A stretch of 6,441 nt of DNA, taken from Gammaproteobacteria bacterium (lineage in GTDB: Bacteria; Pseudomonadota; Gammaproteobacteria; Pseudomonadales; Azotimanducaceae). The position numbers and the translations under genes are program-made. The notes under the pieces are model-generated. The model was not told where the DNA came from. It was given only the letters and a program-made list of their open reading frames with translations, and searched no databases. This document shows positions 1 through 6,441 of the stretch, in pieces. The stretch's first letter is position 1, and every line of letters starts with the position of its first letter. Location: contig PBGU01000006.1 of the NCBI GenBank assembly GCA_002719135.1, positions 12,311 through 18,751 on the forward strand. Reading direction: 5' to 3'.

Positions 1-1269
1 GATGAACATGCTCGCAACCGGTCTGAAGAACCATTAGATATAAGAAGTGTTTTGCACGAAGGGCAATCATTGTTGGTACAGGTAAGTAAGGATCCTATTG
101 CTGGCAAAGGCGCTCGTTTGACCACGAATTTAACAGTGGCTGGTCGCTATTTAGTGCTCATGCCCTATAACGATCGAATAGGTGTATCCCAACGTATTCG
201 GGAGGACGCCGAACGAGAAAGATTACGTGATTTGATGGACAATTTTAGGCACGAAATGCCGAGCAGTTGTGGATACATCGTTCGTACGGTAGCTGAAGGA
301 GTGCCGATCGAGGATCTTGAAGACGATGTCGAATTTCTTGAACGCCTGTGGCAACAGGTCACCGAAAAGGCGAAAGCTGTAGCAAACGGCGAAGTTGTAT
401 ATCAAGAGCTTCCTCTGCATACGCGTGCGGTTCGGGACCTCGTTAACACTAAGGTAAAGTCGATAGTAGTGAATGACGAAGATACTTTAGCGCAAGTAAA
501 AGATTTCGTTACGAGTTACATGCCGGAATATATCTCGGGGCTAACATTAACTACCGATAGCAAGCATCAACGGCACAAGCTGAATGAGGAGCTAGAAAAA
601 GCGTTGATGCGGAAAGCGGAGTTGCCGTCGGGCGGATATTTGTTGATTGAGAATACCGAGTCGATGTGTACCGTCGATGTAAACACGGGTCGTTTCGTCG
701 GCTCGAAGAACTTAGAAGACACTGCATTTAAGACCAACATGGAAGCGGCTCAGGTGATCGCTCGAGAGGTGCGAGTCCGGAATATAGGTGGACTTGTCGT
801 GGTGGATTTTATCGACATGGAAGAGGCGGTCCATCGACGCGATGTTATAGCGGCTTTTGAGAGGGCATTTGAAGGTGACCCAAGTCGGGTGCAAATCGGA
901 GATTTTTCGGAGTTTGGGCTAGTTGAGCTCAGCCGGAAACGTACTCGAAAAACCCTAGCGGAACAGATGGGCGATCGCTGTTCTAGATGTGAAGGTGAAG
1001 GAATCGTTAGGGGTCTTGAAACAACGGCTTTTGACCTGTTCCGTGCATTGCATGCTGCTGTCGAGGCACGTGTCGAGGACCAGAGCCTTAAATTAAGATA
1101 TTTGGTCAGGACTAGTCGAGAGGTCGCGGATCGAATGGTTGGTCAAGAGTCAGCCCGTCTAGAACATTTAAGCACTGAGTTGGAATGCGAAATTTGCTTT
1201 GAAGTTGAGCAAGATTGTGGACCTGGCGAGTTCACATTGATTGAACTTCCTGATCCACAAAGCCAATAA
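1..1269 (+). CDS. rng: Ribonuclease G (RNase E/G family), 5'-truncated by the window edge
   Basis: Endoribonuclease of the RNase E/G family, which in E. coli matures the 5' end of 16S rRNA and takes part in mRNA decay in the cytoplasm. The reading frame is open from base 1, so the true start lies outside the window; 422 codons are present and, compared with the 489-residue E. coli protein, roughly the first 80 residues (most of the S1 RNA-binding domain) are missing. Seen in order: the end of the S1 region with GARLTT and RYLVLMP; the 5'-sensor motif IVRTVAEG (Arg and Thr codons at 283-288); the DNase I-like catalytic part with CTVDVNTG (Asp codon 676-678, Asn codon 682-684) and VVVDFIDM (Asp codon 805-807), the Mg-binding acids of the family; and the Zn-link CSRCEGEG (Cys codons 979-981 and 988-990). 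The protein ends soon after the small domain and has no long RNase E-type degradosome tail, which favours RNase G over RNase E. The next gene on this strand is yhdP, its usual neighbour. Confidence 0.97.
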   Translation, partial: DEHARNRSEEPLDIRSVLHEGQSLLVQVSKDPIAGKGARLTTNLTVAGRYLVLMPYNDRIGVSQRIREDAERERLRDLMDNFRHEMPSSCGYIVRTVAEGVPIEDLEDDVEFLERLWQQVTEKAKAVANGEVVYQELPLHTRAVRDLVNTKVKSIVVNDEDTLAQVKDFVTSYMPEYISGLTLTTDSKHQRHKLNEELEKALMRKAELPSGGYLLIENTESMCTVDVNTGRFVGSKNLEDTAFKTNMEAAQVIAREVRVRNIGGLVVVDFIDMEEAVHRRDVIAAFERAFEGDPSRVQIGDFSEFGLVELSRKRTRKTLAEQMGDRCSRCEGEGIVRGLETTAFDLFRALHAAVEARVEDQSLKLRYLVRTSREVADRMVGQESARLEHLSTELECEICFEVEQDCGPGEFTLIELPDPQSQ

Positions 1270-1390
1270 ACAAGCCGGACAACGAGAGGACGTGAAGTCA
1301 GCAAACAATGTCATTTGTTTACGATCGTTGTTGAAACATCGGTACCTGAAAATCGCTTGCACCCTACTTTGAAAGCAATTGATCGGGAAT

Positions 1391-1394
1391 AGGA
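1391..1394 (+). promoter_or_regulatory. Ribosome binding site for yhdP
   Basis: AGGA lies seven bases before the TTG at 1402. An in-frame TAG at 1390-1392 overlaps it, so no start further upstream is possible. Together with the membrane anchor that begins at once after the TTG, this supports TTG as the real start codon. Confidence 0.5.
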
Positions 1395-1401
1395 TACGAC
1401 G

Positions 1402-4400
1402 TTGAGTCGCTCGCTAAGATTCGCCTTGGTCTTCGTAATCGCAGCGCTAGGGTTCCTTGCTGGGCTTCAGGTCATAGGAAGAATTTTTTCCACGAACCTG
1501 AGTGACTTGGAGCCCTCGATCAACGAATTGTTGGTTTCATACGATGTATCCCTGGAGGGAGCTGCAGGTGGATGGAGCCGCCTCAATCCGACATTTACTG
1601 CACGCAGCATTACGTTCGCAGGTGGACGGTTGGACGAAGTCTTTTTCGAAATCAACTTCCTGAAGAGCCTGTTATATAACCGTGTTGTTGTAAGTAGGTT
1701 GGTAGTTGGGTCGGCGTACATTGGTTTGGAACGCATGGGCCCAGGATGGCAGGTACTAGGGGTTGGCAGGACAGGCCAACCGACCCTCGACATTTTTGGC
1801 GTTTTGATCGATAGCGAAGACCTAAGTGTTTCAGTTGAACTCGAAGCGTTTCGTTACGGTAAATCGACATCCTTCATTATCGGAGCTAGAAGCTTGAACC
1901 TCGATGGACGCCGTCGAATCTCACTTACCGTAGGTCCAGGTAAGAGCTGCGAGCGTTGCGGAGGACGTTTGGAGTTGGACCTTAGTGACTCGTTTTGGGG
2001 GCGTAGTAGTGGTGACGGCCTTGGATTTGTAGAACTCCGTGACGTTACATTTAACGACAAAGTAGCTGAGATTTTCGGGGTGCCTGTCGGCAAGTTAAAT
2101 GTAACCGGGGGCTGGGAAAAAAGTTCGAAAGGGGAAGTTTTTTCGGTCGAAGCATTGTTCGAAGGCGGACAGGACGACGACTCAAGATTTGTTGCTTCAG
2201 CAAACCTGACCGGGGGCCTCCAGGGAGATGGATATCGAGGGTTCATTAATAATGTTCGACTCGATTCGGTGGCAGGCCGCGTAGAACTTTCGCCGTTCAA
2301 CATAGTTACGGATGCGCGCGATCGGTTGGAGTTGTTTAGTCCGACAATAGACCTTCGCACCCTATCGACGTTCGCAACCCGATTATTTGGTCGCGACCAT
2401 CCTGTCGGACTATGGATTAAACAACTCGACGGATCAGGGCGTCTACATAAAGCAGTTTTTCGTATCGACCGACAGGGAACTGCGTTTGCAGCGCAGGTCG
2501 ATCGGTTGTCCCTCAAGAACTACCGTGGGCTACCCGGATTACAGGATGTTTCTGGGTCAATAGGCGGGCATGGAAATGTAATCAAACTGGATCTCGATTC
2601 GAATTCGGGGACAATTGCATTGCCCAAGGTGTTTGACGGCCCCCTTCTCTTTGACAAGGCGGAGGGCCCGATCGTCTTTTGGATCGGGCGAAATTACGTT
2701 GGTATTCGCGGAGAAAATCTCAGCTTTGCTAACGACGAAAGCATAATTGCGGGCGGCTTCGGAATTTCCATGCCGAAGGAATACCCGAGCGAGTATCGGA
2801 CTACCCTGATTGCGAATGCAAAAAAAATGGTTGTTCCAAGAGCAAAGGAATATGTCCCTATTGGTCTACCGCAGGGACTAAAGTCCTGGTTGACGACGAG
2901 TTTACAAGATGTCGGATCTGTTTCGAGCATTCAGTTGGTGTACCACGGTCGGAATGTTGCACGTCCCGGCTTGCCTCTCAGGCGCGTTGAATTTCTAGCG
3001 GAATTTGAATCAGTTTCTATGGATTACCATGAAGACTGGCCGTCGGTTTCAGATGCCGATGGGCGACTTAAAGTCGCGGCTAAAGAAATCCGAGTCGATT
3101 TACGGAAAGCGACGAGCTTTAACACGGGGATTACTAGCGCCGATATTTCGATACCTTCAAAGGGCTCATATATCGACGTAAATTTGGAGGTCATGTTACC
3201 CGTCGCACGCGCGTTGTTATTGGCTCAAGAAACGCCAATCCGGCACTTTATTCCCGTACTCAGTGGCGACTTTGTCGGTGAGGGTTCCATGGGTATCGGC
3301 GCGAGCTTACGAGTGCCGTTGACCGATCGCGTGCGGGAGGCTGGAAACGTCAAATTGGAGCTTGAATTCAATAACGCCGCGGTCTCACTTAATGATCTTG
3401 GCGTACGGATTGATGCTTTAAATGGGGCGGTTGAGTATCGCTCTCCTCACACCGTCGTGAAAAGCGATCTCTCTGCAAATCTATTCGGTATGCCAATTGA
3501 CATTGAAATCATATCAGGGAGTAACGCGCAAGAAGAATTCGTGGGAGTGGGGTTCAGTGGTCATATAAGCGCTTCCGATTTGCTTAAGCTAATTGAAGTA
3601 AGCGACTCGAAGATGGCGACAGGAATCATGGAGTATTCCGCAAAAGTATCGATCTTCCCAGGTTCGTCACGACCGTCTGAACTGACATTCACTTCGGATT
3701 TGGTGGGCGTTGACCTGAACCTGCCCGAGGAGTGGGCCAAATCGCCGTCGGTGGCGCGTCCTTTGGATGTAAATATTCAATTCTTGGATTCGTATACATC
3801 ATTTGCGTTTCGTTGTGGCAGGACGACGGGATGGGTCCACCTTTATGACAATCGCATACGTCGTGGGTCGGTTGGTGTTGGTGCACCAGCTGTTGTTGTG
3901 TCAGAAAACGAGGAAAGCGTGGTGGTTTCTGGTGATTTGGATTCTTTCGAAATCGACCCGAATATTGCTGATCTAAACAACCTAATCAGTTGGCGACTGA
4001 ATGATTTTCGAATCGATGCGCTGCGGGCGGGCGACCTGGAGTTAACGAATGCGGTCGTTTCGGGCGGATCGTTTGGCGGCGCTCTAGAAATTCATCTGTT
4101 CTCGGACCAGGTCGATGCCACGGTTATCCGGAAATTTGGTGATCCTTGGGTAGTCGATATAGATGAAATTCGAATCCCAAGATTCAGCCGAGTTGATCAT
4201 GCGGAACCATTTGATCCACTGTCGTTCGACATAATTGGAAAGACCTTTCCGGCAGACGTGACCGTCCGTAGCGTGTCGGTGACCGATATCGATGGCTCCA
4301 TCAACGATTTTGGCCGCTGGCGTTTTCGGCTCCGCTCGCACCCCGATGGGTTGAGGGTTCTTGGGTTGGAAGGGGCGATACGAGGTATCGAGATCAGTAG

Positions 4401-5151
4401 CGATCAAGAGATGTTTTGGGCTCGTTCCACCAATCGGACGCACTTTGTCGGCAGTATTCAAGGCATTGCACTTGGATCGGTGCTGTCTCAATGGGGTTTT
4501 GACCTAAGTATCGAAGGCGAATCGTTCCGAGGAGACGGTGACCTTACTTGGCCAGGATCTCCGCTTGCATTCGCCGTCAACAAAGTTGATGGAGCCTTTA
4601 ATTGGGAGATTGGTAACGGACGATTTGTCAACATCGAGCAGGGTCGCGGGGTCGCACGTATTTTGGGACTGCTGAATTACTCAACCATCGCCCGACGGTT
4701 GTCTGGGAATTTCTCGGACATCTTATCTAAAGGTGTCAGCTTTAACCGAATAGAAGCTCGGGTGAAATTCCAATCTGGCATTTTGGGGTTTACAGAGCCG
4801 ATGTTTGTGGAAGGGAATGGGTTGCTTTTTCGGGTCAACGGTACGGTTGATTTATCCGACGGAAGGCTTGATAACGAGCTCGTTATAACGCTCCCGGTTT
4901 CGGACAGCCTACCGTGGTATGCCGCATACATTGCGATTGCCAATCCGGTGGCAGGCGTCGGAGTGTTGCTTGGTCGGCGTATTTTTGGTGCCCAGATCGA
5001 AAATCTTTCGAGTGGGAAGTATCAGATTAGCGGGACCTTAAATGATCCCCGGGTGGAGTTTGTCAGTATTTTCACCAACGAGATGAATACTTCTAGTACG
5101 TTGCAAACTCAGGTCGAAAAAAACCTTGAGCGATCGCCCCCAGCACGGTAA
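1402..5151 (+). CDS. yhdP: YhdP family AsmA-like inner-membrane protein (TIGR02099 type)
   Basis: A 1249-residue protein, close to the E. coli YhdP length of about 1266. YhdP, with TamB and YdbH, is thought to form a periplasm-spanning lipid bridge that carries phospholipids to the outer membrane; that role is family knowledge, not visible here. Seen directly: a basic N-terminus (SRSLR), then one hydrophobic segment at residues 6-29 (signal anchor), then about 1200 residues of alternating beta-strand-like sequence without further obvious membrane helices. The C-terminal AsmA-like part carries family landmarks: a GRW motif near residue 973, LTWPGSPLAF around Trp1050, and ARILGLLN (near residue 1088) followed by a NFSDI motif and a VNGTVDLSDGRLDN motif. 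The start is TTG because an in-frame stop sits just upstream, and it begins directly at the anchor. It lies 132 bases after rng on the same strand, probably co-transcribed or with a weak promoter I could not identify. Oddities: a CERC motif at residues 183-186 and a run of eight A at 2820-2827, across which the frame stays intact. The usual downstream neighbours (nitrilase-like gene, tldD) are absent. Confidence 0.95.
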   Translation: MSRSLRFALVFVIAALGFLAGLQVIGRIFSTNLSDLEPSINELLVSYDVSLEGAAGGWSRLNPTFTARSITFAGGRLDEVFFEINFLKSLLYNRVVVSRLVVGSAYIGLERMGPGWQVLGVGRTGQPTLDIFGVLIDSEDLSVSVELEAFRYGKSTSFIIGARSLNLDGRRRISLTVGPGKSCERCGGRLELDLSDSFWGRSSGDGLGFVELRDVTFNDKVAEIFGVPVGKLNVTGGWEKSSKGEVFSVEALFEGGQDDDSRFVASANLTGGLQGDGYRGFINNVRLDSVAGRVELSPFNIVTDARDRLELFSPTIDLRTLSTFATRLFGRDHPVGLWIKQLDGSGRLHKAVFRIDRQGTAFAAQVDRLSLKNYRGLPGLQDVSGSIGGHGNVIKLDLDSNSGTIALPKVFDGPLLFDKAEGPIVFWIGRNYVGIRGENLSFANDESIIAGGFGISMPKEYPSEYRTTLIANAKKMVVPRAKEYVPIGLPQGLKSWLTTSLQDVGSVSSIQLVYHGRNVARPGLPLRRVEFLAEFESVSMDYHEDWPSVSDADGRLKVAAKEIRVDLRKATSFNTGITSADISIPSKGSYIDVNLEVMLPVARALLLAQETPIRHFIPVLSGDFVGEGSMGIGASLRVPLTDRVREAGNVKLELEFNNAAVSLNDLGVRIDALNGAVEYRSPHTVVKSDLSANLFGMPIDIEIISGSNAQEEFVGVGFSGHISASDLLKLIEVSDSKMATGIMEYSAKVSIFPGSSRPSELTFTSDLVGVDLNLPEEWAKSPSVARPLDVNIQFLDSYTSFAFRCGRTTGWVHLYDNRIRRGSVGVGAPAVVVSENEESVVVSGDLDSFEIDPNIADLNNLISWRLNDFRIDALRAGDLELTNAVVSGGSFGGALEIHLFSDQVDATVIRKFGDPWVVDIDEIRIPRFSRVDHAEPFDPLSFDIIGKTFPADVTVRSVSVTDIDGSINDFGRWRFRLRSHPDGLRVLGLEGAIRGIEISSDQEMFWARSTNRTHFVGSIQGIALGSVLSQWGFDLSIEGESFRGDGDLTWPGSPLAFAVNKVDGAFNWEIGNGRFVNIEQGRGVARILGLLNYSTIARRLSGNFSDILSKGVSFNRIEARVKFQSGILGFTEPMFVEGNGLLFRVNGTVDLSDGRLDNELVITLPVSDSLPWYAAYIAIANPVAGVGVLLGRRIFGAQIENLSSGKYQISGTLNDPRVEFVSIFTNEMNTSSTLQTQVEKNLERSPPAR

Positions 5152-5166
5152 TTCTGCCGAATTTTT
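5146..5166 (+). terminator. Possible weak terminator at the yhdP stop codon
   Basis: CGGTA (5146-5150) can pair with TGCCG (5155-5159), including one G-U pair, around a four-base loop. Two A and five T follow (5162-5166). The stem is only five pairs and overlaps the TAA stop of yhdP, so this is a candidate only; such short stems also occur by chance. Confidence 0.3.
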
Positions 5167-5261
5167 CAGATACTTGTAGTTCAGTCCCATCGGCCCGTTT
5201 AATCAAATTTGGGGTGCCGATTCGAACAGTATTGTTCTTTGCAAGTCATAGTCGTTACTGG
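5152..5261. other. Non-coding stretch between yhdP and the pmbA relic, nothing recognised
   Basis: No frame here gives a recognisable protein. The plus frame with a GTG at 5214 stays open to 5435 (73 codons), but its later part is one of the two shifted frames of the pmbA relic and it has no ribosome binding site worth the name, so I do not call it a gene. A peptide in that frame around 5229-5250 (VLFFASHS) resembles the NLFVSHG stretch that precedes the conserved C-terminus in some PmbA proteins, so the relic may reach back to about 5220; this is tentative. Confidence 0.4.
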
Positions 5262-5458
5262 TTCATCGGCGAGTTTGTAACAAGGTCTATTGTCATCGGT
5301 CAGGTACTAATTTTGGCACCAGGGATTATTCAATGGGCGCGTCTGGGGTTTGGGTCGATAGGGGAAAGCGGGTGTTTCCTATCGAAGAGGACACCATTGT
5401 GGTCAATAGGAAGAAGATGGTCTAAAAAGAGATGACCGATTCTGTAAACGACGAAGCG
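5262..5458 (+). pseudogene. pmbA: Decayed 3' fragment of pmbA/tldE (TldD/PmbA family metalloprotease subunit)
   Basis: The sequence reads as the conserved C-terminal part of PmbA (TldE), partner of TldD in a zinc protease needed in E. coli for microcin B17 maturation and CcdA turnover. In the first frame 5262-5303 gives FIGEFVTRSIVIGQ, matching the family pattern VTELIGQG. From 5303 the match moves one base back: GTNFGTRDYSMGASG, then VWVDRGKRVFPIEED, then TIVVNRKKM, against a PmbA-type pattern recalled from the family, GVNLVTGDYSRGASGFW followed by VENGEI, YPVEE and TIAGNLKDM. The match is collinear without gaps from 5303 to 5419. A TAA at 5423-5425 then interrupts the frame, with a faint continuation (SVNDE, compare VGNDVD) up to the stop of the convergent HPr gene. 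There is no start codon, about 85% of the gene is missing, and there is both a frameshift and a stop, so it cannot make a working protein. TldD itself ends differently, which is why I call this pmbA rather than tldD. Confidence 0.85.
5355..5385. repeat. Inverted repeat (8-base arms) inside the pmbA relic
   Basis: TCGATAGG at 5355-5362 and CCTATCGA at 5378-5385 are perfect reverse complements separated by 15 bases. With a two-base bulge (GG, 5363-5364) the stem gains three more pairs (AAA 5365-5367 with TTT 5375-5377), leaving a seven-base GC-rich loop. No T-run follows on either strand, so it is not a classical intrinsic terminator. It sits between two converging transcription units, where a hairpin could protect mRNA 3' ends. 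The encoded peptide aligns with PmbA at normal spacing, so the repeat arose by base changes in the relic and not by insertion. Confidence 0.5.
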
Positions 5459-5731
5459 TTATTCGGCTTCTCCAAAACGGTCGGCGACTATCGATTTCAA
5501 GGCTTCAAGGGCGTCGTCCTCATCTGCGCCATTTACTCTTAACGTAAGAACCGTACCCTTGCCAGCCGCGAGAGTTAAAAGATTCAAAATGCCTTTTGCG
5601 TCTACTAATTCGCCGTCGCGAACACCAATCTCGATGTTGCACCGAAATTGGCGTGCTACTTGAATGAATTTCGATGACGCCCGAGCATGCAGCCCAAGCT
5701 TGTTAACGATACGAAGATCAACGCATCGCAT
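5459..5731 (-). CDS. npr: HPr family phosphocarrier protein (NPr-like)
   Basis: A 90-residue HPr-fold protein, normal length for the family. HPr/NPr accepts a phosphoryl group from enzyme I (PtsI or PtsP) on a histidine and passes it to an EIIA-type domain, here probably PtsN. The phospho-site motif is NKLGLHARAS with His15 (codon 5687-5689) and Arg17; further on, AKGILNLLTLAAGKGT matches the HPr segment around the regulatory serine, but that position holds Gly47, so Ser46-type control by HPr kinase is not expected. The C-terminus ADRFGEAE is typical of proteobacterial HPr/NPr. The ATG start lies inside rapZ: the two genes overlap by 14 bases in different frames, no strong ribosome binding site precedes it, and no alternative start exists upstream, so translation is probably coupled to rapZ. 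Linkage to rapZ favours the nitrogen-PTS protein NPr (ptsO), but where a genome has only one HPr the same gene may serve every PTS branch and be named ptsH. Confidence 0.93.
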   Translation of the reverse strand: MRCVDLRIVNKLGLHARASSKFIQVARQFRCNIEIGVRDGELVDAKGILNLLTLAAGKGTVLTLRVNGADEDDALEALKSIVADRFGEAE

Positions 5732-6441
5732 TAGTCTTGATATTGGTTTCCTGGTGCCGTACCAGGACGTCAGGATACTTTTGCGAAAAATGCTTCGCCA
5801 ATCTTTCGATCATATACACCGATCTGTGTTGGCCACCAGTGCAACCAATAGCCACCGTTAAATATGCGCGATTTGTCTTTTCGAATTCGGATAACCAAGT
5901 TTCGAGAAAGCTCGAGATGTCGTTGACCAAACGCGTTGCTATTGGTTGTGAATCGAGAAAATTGCGGACCGGTTGATCAGTCCCGGTCAAAGACCGGAGA
6001 TCCTTTTGCCAATAGGGATTGGGTAAACAGCGGACGTCGAAAACGAAATCAGAGTCGGAAGGAACTCCATTCTTGAACGCGAACGATCGAAAAAGAAGTG
6101 ACATGCTATTAGCGGATTTGTTGATTACGCGGGCTTTGATCATTGCCACAAGGTCTATGGCAGTTAATGTTGTAGTGTCTATCCGCAGATCGGCCAACTC
6201 AGAAACGACAGCAAGGACCTCTCGTTCCATGTCGATAGCCTCGCGTAAATCGTGGAAGAGGTGAGTGAGGGGGTGTCTACGGCGGGTTTCACTGAAGCGT
6301 TGTACCAGGGTATCCGCATGCGCATCGAGAAATATGACTTGAATTTTCAGATCGATTTGGTCGAGTGTATTAAGCCGCAGGGGCAGTTGTTCGAGATCTT
6401 TTGGTACATTCCGCGCATCGATACAGACTGCGAGATCTTGG
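5718..6441 (-). CDS. rapZ: RNase adapter protein RapZ, N-terminus cut by the window edge
   Basis: RapZ (formerly YvcJ/YhbJ) is a P-loop protein. In E. coli its C-terminal domain senses glucosamine-6-phosphate and presents the small RNA GlmZ to RNase E, setting GlmS synthesis. The frame stays open to the right edge; 240 codons are present and, compared with 284 residues in E. coli, about 50 N-terminal residues including the Walker A loop and the start codon are missing. Seen: IDARN near the cut end; the Walker B-like VIFLDA (6321-6338) followed by RFSETRRRHPL; SFAFKNGVP; DFVFDVRCLPNPYW; LTGTDQPV; and the signature AIGCTGGQHRSVY (GCTGGQHRS at 5820-5846). An internal ATG at 6228-6230 could be mistaken for a start, but the protein match continues upstream of it without interruption. 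The C-terminal tail (RHQETNIKTNAMR) is less basic than the E. coli tail. The gene overlaps the HPr gene by 14 bases; by analogy with related genomes ptsN, hpf and rpoN would be expected upstream, beyond the right edge. Confidence 0.96.
   Translation of the reverse strand, partial: QDLAVCIDARNVPKDLEQLPLRLNTLDQIDLKIQVIFLDAHADTLVQRFSETRRRHPLTHLFHDLREAIDMEREVLAVVSELADLRIDTTTLTAIDLVAMIKARVINKSANSMSLLFRSFAFKNGVPSDSDFVFDVRCLPNPYWQKDLRSLTGTDQPVRNFLDSQPIATRLVNDISSFLETWLSEFEKTNRAYLTVAIGCTGGQHRSVYMIERLAKHFSQKYPDVLVRHQETNIKTNAMR

Noticed and set aside
971..978. GCGATCGC octamer, also at 5130-5137, resembling the cyanobacterial HIP1 repeat
   Set aside because: Only two copies were noticed in 6.4 kb, one inside rng and one at the end of yhdP; the gene order and families point to proteobacteria, so this is probably chance in GATCG-rich sequence.
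1303..1320. AAACAA / TTGTTT inverted repeat in the rng-yhdP gap
   Set aside because: The stem is six mostly A-T pairs with no T-run after it, so it is too weak to call a terminator or operator. I also found no convincing -35/-10 pair in the gap.
1854..2516. 220-codon open frame on the minus strand within yhdP
   Set aside because: It is antisense to a well-supported coding region, its composition is rich in Ser, Arg and Pro as expected for a shadow frame, and no family is recognisable.
2820..2827. Run of eight A in yhdP with an A AAA AAA slippery heptamer in phase
   Set aside because: The full-length frame continues intact on both sides with normal YhdP sequence. A -1 shift would end the protein after about 55 more codons, and no stimulating structure is evident.
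5214..5435. 73-codon plus-strand open frame with GTG start after yhdP
   Set aside because: Its second half is the out-of-frame reading of the pmbA relic, its first half resembles nothing certain, and no convincing ribosome binding site precedes it.
6228..6230. ATG as a start of a shorter 170-residue minus-strand protein
   Set aside because: The RapZ match continues upstream of it (FSETRRRHPL, VIFLDA, IDARN) without a break to the window edge, so it is an internal methionine.

Overview
The window looks like the chromosome of a proteobacterium, most likely a gammaproteobacterium or close relative. The reasons are gene content and order: rng followed by yhdP on one strand is a conserved proteobacterial pair (E. 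coli has rng-yhdP-tldD), and rapZ followed by an HPr/NPr gene is the tail of the rpoN-hpf-ptsN-rapZ-npr cluster. Base composition by eye is near 48% GC. No species can be named from this sequence.

Layout. Positions 1-1269 (+) hold most of RNase G, cut at its 5' end by the window edge. After a 132-base gap comes yhdP (1402-5151, +), a very large inner-membrane-anchored AsmA-like protein with a TTG start. Positions 5152-5458 hold no intact gene, but the right-hand two thirds carry a decayed 3' piece of pmbA (tldE), with a frameshift and an internal stop. On the minus strand, tail to tail with that relic, lie an HPr-type phosphocarrier gene (5459-5731) and rapZ (5718-6441). RapZ is cut at its N-terminus by the right edge of the window, and the two minus-strand genes overlap by 14 bases.

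How the genes work together. RNase G is an endoribonuclease for rRNA 5' maturation and mRNA decay. YhdP belongs to the TamB/YdbH/YhdP group implicated in moving phospholipids to the outer membrane. On the other strand, RapZ and HPr/NPr belong to the sigma-54-linked nitrogen phosphotransferase and glucosamine-6-phosphate control module. The two halves converge on the pmbA relic.

Most notable point. In related genomes yhdP is often followed by a nitrilase-like gene and tldD, with yjgA and pmbA nearby. Here everything between yhdP and the minus-strand pair is reduced to about 200 bases of broken pmbA. That suggests a deletion that removed part or all of the TldD/TldE protease locus. I saw no mobile element, CRISPR array, RNA gene or new defence-like system; the intact genes are ordinary housekeeping genes.
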